From NCBI RefSeq assembly GCF_900110105.1, contig NZ_FOCL01000003.1, forward strand, positions 248,001-312,000: a DNA stretch of 64,000 nt, written 5' to 3'. Shown here piece by piece: positions 18,022 through 26,733 of this stretch. A program made the position numbers and the translations under genes. How positions within the stretch are numbered: position 1 is the first letter of the stretch; every line of letters starts with the position of its first letter. The notes below the pieces were generated by a model. The model worked only from the letters and a program-made list of their open reading frames with translations, made no database searches and was not told the DNA's origin. The DNA is from Mucilaginibacter gossypiicola (GTDB lineage: Bacteria; Bacteroidota; Bacteroidia; Sphingobacteriales; Sphingobacteriaceae).

Positions 18022-19086
18022 ATGAAGAAAATATTATTCATTACCGGTTCAATTAACCAAACCACGCAAATGCACCAGATAGCCAATGAGCTGCCTGAAT
18101 TTGATTGCTGGTTTAGCCAGTTGTTTACTGATAACACCACATTAAATAGTATTATAAATAAAACCACCCTCCTTAGTGGTACCGTGCTTTCCAACAAATT
18201 CAGATTAATTTCTGAAGACTATCTTCAAAAAAACGATTTGCAAATTGACTTTGGAGCAAAGAGAAACCACTACGACCTTGTTGTATTTTGTACCGACCTG
18301 ATTGTGCCCCCACGCATGCGCAACATTAAAACCATTTGGGTGCAGGAAGGTATGATTGATCGTTATACCCCCTGGAGCAGTGTTGTTAAAGCGCTAAAGC
18401 TTCCTCCTACACTTTGCGGCAATACTTCGCTAAACGGATCATCAAACATATGTGATGTTTATTGTGCAGCGTCAGAAGGTTACAAACAATACTTTAAGGG
18501 CAAAGGTACCCACGAACACAAAATTGTGGTAACAGGCATGCCAAATTACGATAACCTGGTTCAACACGTTAATAATGATTTTCCGCATCATAACTATGTC
18601 ATGGTAGCCACTACCGATATGCGCGAAACCTTCCGCATTGAAAACAGGATTGCCTTTATTAAAAAGGCAGTAAAAATTGCCGATGGTCGCCCATTGCTCT
18701 TTAAGCTTCACCCCAATGAGAATGTAGAGCGTGCAGAAAAAGAAATATACGCTAATACACCGGCCGGTACATTGGTATACAGCAAAGGCAATACTAACCA
18801 CATGATAGCTAATTGCTGCGAGCTCATTACCCAATACTCAACCGTAGTTTATACGGGTATTGCGTTAGGTAAAAAGGTTCATTCGCTTTTTGATGTCGAT
18901 GAGCTTAAAAGACTTGCACCAATACAAAACGATGGGGTATCGGCAAGAAATATCGCTGCCATTTGCCGCGGTTTCTTAAACCACAGCGGCGATAAAAAAA
19001 GCTTTGACCCACACCTGGCTATGTATAAATACCAGCTTAGCAAGCCAGAGCCGCAATTAACCGAAGAACTAATAGCTAACTGGTAA
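18022..19086 (+). CDS. GT-B-like glycosyltransferase, first gene of ulosonic-acid-like operon
   Basis: This 354-residue protein has no signal peptide and is probably cytosolic or peripheral to the inner membrane. It looks like a two-domain GT-B fold. The N-terminal half has KKILFITGSINQTTQMHQIA and IKTIWVQEGMIDR. The C-terminal half has PLLFKLHPNEN (about 230) and a CCELITQYSTVVYTGIALGKKV segment (about 270-290), like the nucleotide-binding half of CDP-glycerol/polysialyl transferases and UDP-GlcNAc 2-epimerases. A role in transferring the CMP-activated sugar made by the following genes fits its position, but substrate and linkage cannot be read. It begins the nine-gene operon; the next gene follows after 10 bases. 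Confidence 0.65.
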   Translation: MKKILFITGSINQTTQMHQIANELPEFDCWFSQLFTDNTTLNSIINKTTLLSGTVLSNKFRLISEDYLQKNDLQIDFGAKRNHYDLVVFCTDLIVPPRMRNIKTIWVQEGMIDRYTPWSSVVKALKLPPTLCGNTSLNGSSNICDVYCAASEGYKQYFKGKGTHEHKIVVTGMPNYDNLVQHVNNDFPHHNYVMVATTDMRETFRIENRIAFIKKAVKIADGRPLLFKLHPNENVERAEKEIYANTPAGTLVYSKGNTNHMIANCCELITQYSTVVYTGIALGKKVHSLFDVDELKRLAPIQNDGVSARNIAAICRGFLNHSGDKKSFDPHLAMYKYQLSKPEPQLTEELIANW

Positions 19087-19096
19087 TCATTTTACC

Positions 19097-19924
19097 GTGA
19101 AACATAAAATCTTAATAGTAGTACAGGCCCGCATGGCATCAAGTCGGTTGCCGGGTAAAGTGATGCTGCCTATTTTAGGTAAAAGCCTGCTGGCAAGGAT
19201 GATTGAACGACTCAAAATGATCAGCCATGAGGCAGAAGTGATCATTGCCACATCCGAAACCCCAGATGATGATATCATCATCAATGAAGCCATTAACATA
19301 GGTATCCCTTATTATCGCGGCAGTCTGAATAACCTGCTCAACAGGCATTACCAAGCGGCAAAACTTCATCATGCGGATGTTGTATTAAAGATCCCGTCTG
19401 ATTGCCCGCTGATTGATCCGCGTATTGTTGATCATGTATTGGATTACTTTTTTGCCAACAGGAACAACTTCGATTTTGTAAGCAACCTGCACCCGGCAAC
19501 TTATCCCGATGGCAACGACGTGGAGATCATGACCATGGAATGCCTCACCAAAGCATGGGAACAAGCAAGCCGGGAACTGGAGCTGGAGCATACCACTCCT
19601 TATATATGGGAAAATCCGCAATTGTTCAAGATTGGTAACGTAACCTGGCCTGCCGGTTTGGATTATTCCATGTCGCACCGCTTTACGATTGACTACGCAG
19701 AAGACTATTATTTCATAGAGCGTGTATTCCGCGAATTATATGCCGATAATAATCAGTTCTCGTGCGATGATATTCTTAACCTGCTAACTCAAAAACCCGA
19801 GATCTATAACATCAATGCACAATATGCCGGGGTAAACTGGTACAGGCACCATGTAGATGAGTTAAAAACAATTACAGCTGCCCAAACCAAACAGGCACCC
19901 ACAAAAAACTTACAGGAATTATAA
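19097..19924 (+). CDS. SpsF-type cytidylyltransferase
   Basis: The 275-residue protein carries the SpsF/NeuA-like nucleotidyltransferase signature VVQARMASSRLPGKVMLPI at residues 7-25 and LKIPSDCPLIDPRIV near 96-110 (metal-binding Asp), then GNDVEIMTMECL. The family transfers CMP from CTP to acidic sugars such as Kdo, sialic and legionaminic acids; SpsF of Bacillus belongs to spore-coat ulosonic acid synthesis. The start codon is GTG; no in-frame ATG precedes the signature. In this operon it would activate the product of the NeuB-type synthase. It sits 10 bases after the glycosyltransferase gene and 7 before the transketolase gene. Confidence 0.88.
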   Translation: MKHKILIVVQARMASSRLPGKVMLPILGKSLLARMIERLKMISHEAEVIIATSETPDDDIIINEAINIGIPYYRGSLNNLLNRHYQAAKLHHADVVLKIPSDCPLIDPRIVDHVLDYFFANRNNFDFVSNLHPATYPDGNDVEIMTMECLTKAWEQASRELELEHTTPYIWENPQLFKIGNVTWPAGLDYSMSHRFTIDYAEDYYFIERVFRELYADNNQFSCDDILNLLTQKPEIYNINAQYAGVNWYRHHVDELKTITAAQTKQAPTKNLQEL

Positions 19925-19931
19925 CAAGCGA

Positions 19932-20798
19932 ATGATAACAGAGGAGAACAACAATTACCAGGAATTAACAGACACCGCTCTGAAGGTACGGGAGCACATC
20001 ATCCGCATGTCTACCGATGGCGGGTGCTTTACAGGTGCATCGCTATCGGCGGTGGATCTGATCGTTTATTTATACAGTCGCTTTTTGAATATCAATAAGG
20101 ATAATCTTGATGATCCCAACCGCGATTACCTTTTTCTGTCAAAAGGCCATGATGTACCTGCCTTGTACGGCACCTTCGCCGAACTGGGTTTATTGGAAAA
20201 AGAGCGACTGAAAAATCACCTTTTACTTAACGATCATATTTACTGGCACCCCAATACAAAAATCCCGGGTATCGAGTTTCATTCAGGCTCATTAGGCCAT
20301 TTACCATCGGTAGCCATTGGTGTGGCTATGGACCTGAAAATCAGCGGCAGCGCCAACAAAGTGGTTTGTATTTTGGGCGATGGCGAATTGAACGAAGGTA
20401 CTTGCTGGGAAGCTATGCTGGTGGCCAATGCTTATAAACTGGATAACCTGCTGTTTGTGGTTGACCGCAACCATTTCCAGGCTAATATGCGTACGGAAGA
20501 CCTGATTCCGCTGGAGCCGCTTGCCGATAAGTTTGAGGCATTTGGTGCGGCAGTTAAAAGAATAAACGGGCACAGTTTTGCCGAGCTTGACGAAGCTTTC
20601 GGCGCCTTCCCTTTCCAGGCCGGAAAACTGAATGTAATTATTGCCGATACCGTACGCGGTAAAGGCCTCCCAAGTATCCAGGAACGCGCAGACAGGTGGT
20701 TCTGCAATTTTAATGCAGACGAAATCCAGCAACTTTTATTGGAGCTGCATGGCGAACATCGAACAACATTAACATCAGAAACTTTAGTGGTGCGATAA
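19932..20798 (+). CDS. Transketolase, N-terminal (ThDP-binding) subunit
   Basis: A 288-residue protein matching the first domain of transketolases. It has the thiamine-diphosphate motif GDGELNEGTCWEA with DRNHFQ 28 residues after GDG, plus HDVPALYG and the His-containing FHSGSLGHLPSVAIG. Transketolases move two-carbon ketol units between sugar phosphates. Here the enzyme is split in two adjacent genes, a common arrangement in specialised pathways. A housekeeping role is unlikely: it sits inside a sugar operon, and the split genes are only one base apart. It may build or shorten a long-chain ketose precursor of the ulosonic acid. That substrate is inferred. Confidence 0.9.
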   Translation: MITEENNNYQELTDTALKVREHIIRMSTDGGCFTGASLSAVDLIVYLYSRFLNINKDNLDDPNRDYLFLSKGHDVPALYGTFAELGLLEKERLKNHLLLNDHIYWHPNTKIPGIEFHSGSLGHLPSVAIGVAMDLKISGSANKVVCILGDGELNEGTCWEAMLVANAYKLDNLLFVVDRNHFQANMRTEDLIPLEPLADKFEAFGAAVKRINGHSFAELDEAFGAFPFQAGKLNVIIADTVRGKGLPSIQERADRWFCNFNADEIQQLLLELHGEHRTTLTSETLVVR

Positions 20799-20799
20799 G

Positions 20800-21738
20800 A
20801 TGAGTTACGAAGAACTTTTAACCCAAACAGCGCTTGCCAACGAGCAGGTGATTGTAATGACCGCCGAAAACCGTGCGCTGGTACGCAACCTGCCCGGCAT
20901 ATTAGGCAAACGTTTTATTGATACAGGTATTACCGAACAAACCATGATTGGCGCGGCAGCTGGTCTGGCATTGCGTGGCCGCACGCCTGTTGTGCATGCG
21001 CTCGCTGCTTTTTTAACCATGCGTGCGTTTGAGTTTGTGCGCACCGATGTTGGCATAGCCAATTTGCCGGTTAAGCTAAGCTCGTTCATCCCCGGTTTTT
21101 TATCAGACGGTAACGGCCCAACCCACCAGGCAATTGAAGATATCTCGATCATGAGGGGTATCCCCAATGTAACAGTATTTGCCCCGGCCGATGAAGATGA
21201 CCTGGTAAAAATGCTGCCCCAGATATGGGAAAGCAAAAGCCCGGCCTACACCCGCATCAATACACGCAAAACCACTTACGTACACGAACCTTTTACCCCA
21301 GGCAAAGCCGAAGTAATAGCTGAAGGAAGCGACGTAACCATCTTAACCTATGGCTTGCTGTTTGAGCAGGCACTGATAGCCGTTGAAATGCTGAAAAGCG
21401 AAGGCCTTTCTGTTGGTTTGATCAACATGCGCAGCCTTAAACCTGTTGATGAGCAGGCTATACTGAAAGCATCGGCACAAAGCAAACTGGTAGTCACGCT
21501 TGAAGACCATTTTTTAACCGGTGGCCTTTACACCATCGTGGCCGAAGTTTTATTAAAACACCGCACAACCGCCAATGTATTGCCTATGGCTTTGAACGAA
21601 AAATGGTTCAGGCCGGCGCTGCTTCCATCAGTATTGGAGCACGAGGGTTTTACCGGCAAACAAATTGCCGAAAAAATACTGGGCTACCAAACTGCCCACA
21701 ACCAACCACAAATTTTAACACCTGAATTTTCAGAATAA
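20800..21738 (+). CDS. Transketolase, C-terminal (pyrimidine-binding) subunit
   Basis: The 312-residue protein covers the middle and C-terminal transketolase domains. The Glu that activates thiamine diphosphate is in FIDTGITEQTMIGAAAGLAL, and GNGPTHQAIEDISIMRGIPN carries the conserved His-Gln. The C-terminal domain has YTRINTRKTTY, followed by EGSDVTILTYGLLFEQALIA. It would pair with the product of the gene one base upstream to give an active heterodimer. Both halves are full length for split transketolases, so I read a true two-subunit enzyme and not a broken gene. Confidence 0.9.
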   Translation: MSYEELLTQTALANEQVIVMTAENRALVRNLPGILGKRFIDTGITEQTMIGAAAGLALRGRTPVVHALAAFLTMRAFEFVRTDVGIANLPVKLSSFIPGFLSDGNGPTHQAIEDISIMRGIPNVTVFAPADEDDLVKMLPQIWESKSPAYTRINTRKTTYVHEPFTPGKAEVIAEGSDVTILTYGLLFEQALIAVEMLKSEGLSVGLINMRSLKPVDEQAILKASAQSKLVVTLEDHFLTGGLYTIVAEVLLKHRTTANVLPMALNEKWFRPALLPSVLEHEGFTGKQIAEKILGYQTAHNQPQILTPEFSE

Positions 21739-21749
21739 AAATATTGATC

Positions 21750-23090
21750 ATGGCTAATAAAATAGACCTTAACAACGATTATCCAAACATTACCGAGTCG
21801 GACAAATTATACGAACGCGCTTTAAAAGTTCAAAAACCGGTTACCCAAACACTGGCTAAAGGTCCGGGGCAATTTACCAAAGGTGCTGCGCCAAAATACC
21901 TTGTAAAAGGCAAAGGATCGCACGTATGGGATGTTGACGGTAACGAATACATCGACCTGAACTCGGCCATCGGCCCTATTTCTTTGGGTTACGCTTACCC
22001 GGCAGTTGATGAAGCTATCCGTCAGCAATTAAATGATGGTATCACTTTTTCATTAATGCACCCTTTGGAGGTTGAACTTTCGGAACTGGTACAACAGGTT
22101 GTGCCTAATGCAGAAGCGGTAAAAATCTCTAAAACAGGAGCTGATGTTTGTTCGGCAGCTATCCGCGTAGCCCGTGCTTTTACCGGCCGCGATAAGGTAT
22201 TTTGCTGTGGTTACCACGGCTGGCATGACTGGTACATTGGTATCACCAGCCGAAACTCAGGCGTTCCCGAAGCTATCCAGGACCTTACCTATACTTTTGA
22301 ATATAACGATATTGAATCGGTAAAAGCAGCTTTGGATGAAACTGTTGCAGCTCTGATCTTAGAACCTTTCATTTTTGAAGCGCCCAAACCGGGCTATTTA
22401 CAGGAGCTTGCCGAGGTATGCAAAGCCAACGGTACTCTGCTCATTTTTGATGAAATGTGGACAGGTTTCCGAGTAGCTGTTGGCGGTGCGCAAGAGTATT
22501 TTAATGTAAAAGCGGATCTGGCTGTTTTCTCAAAAGCATGTGCCAATGGTATGCCGATTGCATTATTAACCGGCCGTGCCGACGTGATGGAGATGTTCAA
22601 TTCCGAAGTATTCAGCTATACCACATTTGGCGGCGAAGCTTTATCATTAGCAGCTTGTATCGCTACAATAAATGAACTTCGCGATAAAAAAGTACCGCAA
22701 TACCTTGATGAGCACGGCGCACTGTTAAAAGATGGCTACAACAGTCTTGCCATTGAATTGGGCGTTGACAAATACACACGTTGCGTTGGTTTTAACTGCC
22801 GCAGCATGGTAACCTTTACTCCCGATGCAGGTAACGGACTGGAAGTAAAAACCTTCATGCAGCAGGAAATGATAAAACGCGGCGTGCTTTGGGCGGGTTT
22901 CCACAATATGTGCTACAGCCATACTACCGAGGATATTGACTACATCCTTGCGGCTTATCGTGATGTATTGCCATTGTTAAAAGCAGCCATCGAAAGCGGC
23001 AATATTAAAGATCAGCTGAAAGGTGAAGTGTTAGAGGCCGTTTTCCGTAAGGTGAGCAATTATAACATCAAACCCAAAAGTATAGCCTAA
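21750..23090 (+). CDS. Class III PLP aminotransferase / glutamate-1-semialdehyde aminomutase-like enzyme
   Basis: The ATG at 21750 gives 446 residues; a TTG two codons earlier is less likely. Class III signs are VWDVDGNEYIDLNSAIGPI, SKTGADVCSAAIRVARAFTG, HGWHDWY, ILEPF, LIFDEMWTGFRV and the PLP lysine in VFSKACANGMPIALLTG, then FSYTTFGGEALSLAA. The closest known type is glutamate-1-semialdehyde 2,1-aminomutase, but operon context points to amination, or amine migration, on a sugar intermediate. It is not expected to serve haem synthesis, as no other such genes are nearby. It is 11 bases after the transketolase gene and 3 before the dehydrogenase gene. Confidence 0.88.
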   Translation: MANKIDLNNDYPNITESDKLYERALKVQKPVTQTLAKGPGQFTKGAAPKYLVKGKGSHVWDVDGNEYIDLNSAIGPISLGYAYPAVDEAIRQQLNDGITFSLMHPLEVELSELVQQVVPNAEAVKISKTGADVCSAAIRVARAFTGRDKVFCCGYHGWHDWYIGITSRNSGVPEAIQDLTYTFEYNDIESVKAALDETVAALILEPFIFEAPKPGYLQELAEVCKANGTLLIFDEMWTGFRVAVGGAQEYFNVKADLAVFSKACANGMPIALLTGRADVMEMFNSEVFSYTTFGGEALSLAACIATINELRDKKVPQYLDEHGALLKDGYNSLAIELGVDKYTRCVGFNCRSMVTFTPDAGNGLEVKTFMQQEMIKRGVLWAGFHNMCYSHTTEDIDYILAAYRDVLPLLKAAIESGNIKDQLKGEVLEAVFRKVSNYNIKPKSIA

Positions 23091-23093
23091 GTC

Positions 23094-23897
23094 ATGGATC
23101 TGTTTTCATTAAAAGGCAAAACCGCCGTAGTAACCGGTGCGTTGGGGCTTATCGGTCGTAAACATTGCGAAGCCCTTGCAGCAGCAGGTGCAAACGTAAT
23201 AGTAGCCGACATAAACACCGAAGAAACCAAAGCATTTGCCGCACAGTTGGGCGATAACCATTTAGGCCTGAGCGTTGACGTAACCAGCAAGGATTCATTA
23301 ATTGATGCGCTAAATGCAGCGCTTGATAAATATGATTCGGTTGATATATTGGTAAATAACGCTGCCATTAACGATAAGTTCGAGAACCCGGCCATGGCCA
23401 AGGAACTATCAGCGTTTGAAAACTATCCGTTAGAGGCTTTCCAACAATCGCTTAATGTAAATATTACCGGCGTATTCTTGTGTTCACAGGTATTTGGTAC
23501 ACACATGGCATTGCAACGCAGCGGCAGTATCATCAATATAGCATCAACCTATGGCATGGTTGGGCCTGATCAAAGCATTTACCGCGACTCGCGCGGGCAA
23601 CAAACTTTTTACAAGTCGGCAGCATATCCGGTAACCAAAGGTGCTATCATCAATTTCACCCGCTTTTTGGCAGCCTACTGGGGATATACCGGTGTGCGGG
23701 TAAATACCCTTTCTCCGGGCGGTGTTGAAGCCGGGCAAAGCGAAGATTTTATTGGCAACTATTCAGCAAAAACATTATTAGGCCGCATGGCCCAGGCGTC
23801 AGACTATCAGGGCGCGCTTATATTCCTGGCCAGCGAGGCATCGGCTTATATGACCGGCGCTAACCTGGTTGTGGACGGGGGGTGGACAGCTATTTAA
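23094..23897 (+). CDS. Short-chain dehydrogenase/reductase
   Basis: This 267-residue SDR has the Rossmann motif TGALGLIG (residues 15-22), VADIN for cofactor choice, NNAAIND, INIASTYG and the catalytic pair YPVTKGAI. The C-terminus ends ASAYMTGANLVVDGGWTAI, standard for classical SDRs. An acid residue after the second strand (ADI) favours NAD(H). In its operon it would oxidise or reduce a hydroxyl or keto group of the sugar handled by the aminotransferase. An unusual insertion of about ten residues (YRDSRGQQTFYKSAAYP) sits just before the active-site Tyr and may shape the substrate pocket. Confidence 0.9.
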   Translation: MDLFSLKGKTAVVTGALGLIGRKHCEALAAAGANVIVADINTEETKAFAAQLGDNHLGLSVDVTSKDSLIDALNAALDKYDSVDILVNNAAINDKFENPAMAKELSAFENYPLEAFQQSLNVNITGVFLCSQVFGTHMALQRSGSIINIASTYGMVGPDQSIYRDSRGQQTFYKSAAYPVTKGAIINFTRFLAAYWGYTGVRVNTLSPGGVEAGQSEDFIGNYSAKTLLGRMAQASDYQGALIFLASEASAYMTGANLVVDGGWTAI

Positions 23898-23912
23898 TTT
23901 AAATCAACTATT

Positions 23913-25352
23913 ATGAACGAGATTTTGAAACAAAAAGCGGCCGGCATTAAATTATTGCTTACCGACAACGATGGGGTTTTAACTGATGCCGGTGTATACT
24001 ACAATCAAGACGGCGAACTTTTAAAAAAATTCAGCATGCGCGATGGTATGGGGGTTGAGCGCCTTCGCAAATTTGCAGGTGTAAATACAGGTATCATCAC
24101 CGGCGAAAACTCGCCATCATTAATTAAAAGAGCAGAAAAATTACAGATCACCGAACTGCATTTAGGTATAAAAGATAAAGCAACTACCTTTAAAGAAATT
24201 TGCAGCCGCTTAGAACTGCAACCTAACGAAGTTGCCTTTATAGGCGATGATTATAACGACCTTGAAGTAATGAAACTGGCCGGTCTTACAGCTTCTCCTG
24301 CCGATGCTTTGCCACATGTTAAAGCTCAGGTTGATTTTGTAAGTTCATTAAATGGCGGCGATGGATGCTTCCGTGAATTTGCAGAGATGATCATCGAAGC
24401 TAAAAGTGATAAATATCTGTCGGGAACAAGAAATGGCAGCATCACTTTGCAAAATGGCCGCGTAATTGGTAAAGGACAGCCAAGCTATATCATTGCCGAA
24501 ATTGGCATTAACCACAACGGCTCACTTGAAATTTGCAAAAAATTAATTGATGAAGCTGTAGCTGCTAAAGCCGATGCCGTTAAATTCCAAAAACGCACGC
24601 CGGAAATTTGCGTGCCGCGCGATCAGTGGGAAATTATGCGTGATACCCCGTGGGGCCGTATCACTTATATTGACTACAAACGTAAAACCGAATTTGGAAT
24701 TGCCGAATACGCAACCATTGATCAATATTGCAAAAAAGTAGGTATCGATTGGTTTGTATCTGCCTGGGATGCACCATCTGTTGATTTTATGGAGCAGTTT
24801 GATACCATCCTGTACAAACTTGCATCAGCATCCTTAACTGATTTCGCTTTGATCCAGCGTATATTGGAAACCGGTAAACCCTTAATGCTATCAACCGGCA
24901 TGTCGACAATGAAAGAGATCGAAACAACCATGGATTATATCAACGCATTCGACGAAAACTATCCATTGTTTATTGCTCATTCAACGTCGGCTTATCCATG
25001 CCCTCCGCAGGAGCTTAACCTTAGGATGATCCAAACACTGGAGAACAAATATCCCGGCATCCCTATCGGTTATTCGGGCCACGAAACAGGTTTGGCAACT
25101 ACGGTAGGTGCAGTAGCCATGGGTGCAACATTTGTTGAACGTCACTTTACGCTTGACCGTGCCATGTGGGGATCTGACCATGCAGCTTCTGTTGAGCCAC
25201 AAGGTTTACAACGCTTGGTACGTGATATCAGGGATGTTGAAACAGCAGCCGGTGACGGTGAAAAACGTGTTTACGAATCAGAACTTGCGCCAATGAAGCG
25301 TTTAAGGGTAAACATCAGCGACGAATACAAAGAAAAACCAAGCGTTAAATAA
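23913..25352 (+). CDS. KdsC-type HAD phosphatase fused to NeuB-type synthase
   Basis: This 479-residue fusion has two enzymes. Residues about 1-165 are a KdsC-like HAD phosphatase: LLLTDNDGVLTDAGVYY with both catalytic Asp residues, ITGENS, and FIGDDYNDLEVM. Residues about 185-470 are a NeuB-type barrel: IIAEIGINHNGSLEICKKLI, AVKFQKRTPE, KLASASLTDFALIQ, LSTGMST, IAHSTSAYPCP, IGYSGHETG and VERHFTLDRAMWGSDHAASVE. NeuB enzymes condense phosphoenolpyruvate with a sugar to form an ulosonic acid; the HAD half would remove phosphate before or after. The usual C-terminal SAF (antifreeze-like) domain is missing: the protein ends shortly after ELAPMKRLRV. In NeuB that domain contributes to recognising the N-acetyl sugar, so the substrate here may differ. 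Confidence 0.9.
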   Translation: MNEILKQKAAGIKLLLTDNDGVLTDAGVYYNQDGELLKKFSMRDGMGVERLRKFAGVNTGIITGENSPSLIKRAEKLQITELHLGIKDKATTFKEICSRLELQPNEVAFIGDDYNDLEVMKLAGLTASPADALPHVKAQVDFVSSLNGGDGCFREFAEMIIEAKSDKYLSGTRNGSITLQNGRVIGKGQPSYIIAEIGINHNGSLEICKKLIDEAVAAKADAVKFQKRTPEICVPRDQWEIMRDTPWGRITYIDYKRKTEFGIAEYATIDQYCKKVGIDWFVSAWDAPSVDFMEQFDTILYKLASASLTDFALIQRILETGKPLMLSTGMSTMKEIETTMDYINAFDENYPLFIAHSTSAYPCPPQELNLRMIQTLENKYPGIPIGYSGHETGLATTVGAVAMGATFVERHFTLDRAMWGSDHAASVEPQGLQRLVRDIRDVETAAGDGEKRVYESELAPMKRLRVNISDEYKEKPSVK

Positions 25353-25357
25353 TAGTA

Positions 25358-26341
25358 ATGTCTCCGGAAAAACTGACTACCATAATTACGTCCATTATCC
25401 TTTTTTGCTGGATAGGATTCATCATTGCCTGGGAACGAATATCGCCTTACAGAAAAGGTTTGAAATTTTTCAGGGAAGGTTTTTGGATTGATTTAGTGTG
25501 GTATACACTGATACAAAGCTACTTTTTAAAGATCCTCATTTTCGATTATATCATTAAACCCTTAGAGGCGCACTTTGATCTATCGCATCTGCATTTAATA
25601 AGTAACTGGCCTATAGTATTGCAAGTGTTGTTTTTCCTGTTTACGCATGACCTTTATATTTATTTGTTTCACCGCTTTCAGCATTCAAATAAATTTTTCT
25701 GGCGTATTCATGAGGCGCACCATTCTGGTAAGGAGGTTGACTTTCTGGCCGGTTCGCGTTCGCACATCATGGAGATCGTCATTAATCAAACTATTGAGTT
25801 TGCACCTATCATTTTGTTAGGTGCAGACCCAATAGTTATACCGATAAAAGCCATGTTAGATGCCATGTTTGGCATGTTTATACACGGCAATATCAAGGTA
25901 AACATGGGCAAACTTAAATACATTATTAACTCGCCCCAATTGCATTTATGGCACCATGCCAATTACCAGGAGGTTTTTCATGCCAACTTCTCTACCAAGT
26001 TTTCATTTTGGGATTACCTGTTCGGTACTGCTTATGACCCGGGTCACGCACCGGGCGATAAACCCGAAAACTGGGGCCTTTATTACGATTACCCAAAAGA
26101 TTACTTTTTACAGCACGCCTTCAGCGTAAAACGCTTTGATGAAAAAACATTGCTTAAATACCGTTGGTTCAACTGGTATTATCATTTAAGGCCGAGGTTT
26201 ATAAATTGGCTGATAACAATTATCCCAACCAGGCTAAAAACGCTCGTTCCTGTTAAAATAAACAAAGCTCCTGAATTGGATATTGAGCCGCAACCCGTTA
26301 CCTTAGCAGCCGAACAAGAAAACGTACTACAACAAAACTAA
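25358..26341 (+). CDS. Fatty acid hydroxylase/sterol desaturase-family membrane di-iron enzyme
   Basis: A 327-residue membrane protein with four or more hydrophobic segments and the family's histidine clusters: HDLYIYLFHRFQH, HEAHHSG, and LHLWHHANYQEVFHANF. These bind two irons and hydroxylate lipid or other C-H bonds using oxygen. It lies between the synthase and the SMR gene with gaps of 5 and 7 bases. It may modify a lipid carrier or an acyl chain linked to the sugar, or hydroxylate another lipid; the sequence does not decide. A related but distinct member is encoded at 31689-32501. Confidence 0.88.
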   Translation: MSPEKLTTIITSIILFCWIGFIIAWERISPYRKGLKFFREGFWIDLVWYTLIQSYFLKILIFDYIIKPLEAHFDLSHLHLISNWPIVLQVLFFLFTHDLYIYLFHRFQHSNKFFWRIHEAHHSGKEVDFLAGSRSHIMEIVINQTIEFAPIILLGADPIVIPIKAMLDAMFGMFIHGNIKVNMGKLKYIINSPQLHLWHHANYQEVFHANFSTKFSFWDYLFGTAYDPGHAPGDKPENWGLYYDYPKDYFLQHAFSVKRFDEKTLLKYRWFNWYYHLRPRFINWLITIIPTRLKTLVPVKINKAPELDIEPQPVTLAAEQENVLQQN

Positions 26342-26348
26342 CAACATA

Positions 26349-26726
26349 TTGGCCTGGCTATATATTTTAATTGCCGCCGCGTTTGAAGCGGCCTGGACAT
26401 TCTCGCTAAAATTCATGAAATTCAGCGATTTGAAGGCACTTCGTCTTAATTCTGTTTTAAGTCTGCAACATGGTTTACCCGTTTGGCTGCCATTTGTAGG
26501 TTACATTGTATTTGGTATTGGTAATATCTATTTCTTTTCATTGGCTATAAAACTGGTACCAACTGCCGTAGCATATGCTGTTTGGACAGCGGTAACCCTC
26601 ATCCTGATCAAGTTAGTAGAGGTTTCGTTTTTAAATCAACGCCTCTCCTACATGGAAATATTTTTCATGCTGCTAATCATGACCGGGGTTTTAGGCTTAA
26701 AGTTTTATGGCCCGGAAGTGAAATAA
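26349..26726 (+). CDS. SMR-family membrane transporter
   Basis: A 125-residue, four-helix protein of the small multidrug resistance group, slightly longer than the usual 105-110. It keeps the membrane Glu in the first helix (AAFEAAWTFSLK), the YAVWTAV segment with the conserved Trp, and GVLGLKFYG at the end. The only start fitting the family is TTG at 26349; no ATG is available in frame. The extra residues form a loop after helix 1 (KFSDLKALRLNSVLSLQHGL). Family members export cations, guanidinium or, for ArnE/F-like forms, lipid-linked sugars. Its place at the end of this operon makes a lipid-linked or sugar export role worth considering. Confidence 0.82.
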   Translation: MAWLYILIAAAFEAAWTFSLKFMKFSDLKALRLNSVLSLQHGLPVWLPFVGYIVFGIGNIYFFSLAIKLVPTAVAYAVWTAVTLILIKLVEVSFLNQRLSYMEIFFMLLIMTGVLGLKFYGPEVK

Positions 26727-26733
26727 ATGGCTG

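Noticed and set aside
19932..21738. Frameshifted transketolase gene
   Set aside because: Each half has its own start and full set of motifs, and the break falls at the normal domain border of two-subunit transketolases.
21750..23090. Housekeeping hemL
   Set aside because: The gene is embedded in a sugar operon with gaps of 3-11 bases and no other haem synthesis gene; the family is shared, the role probably is not.
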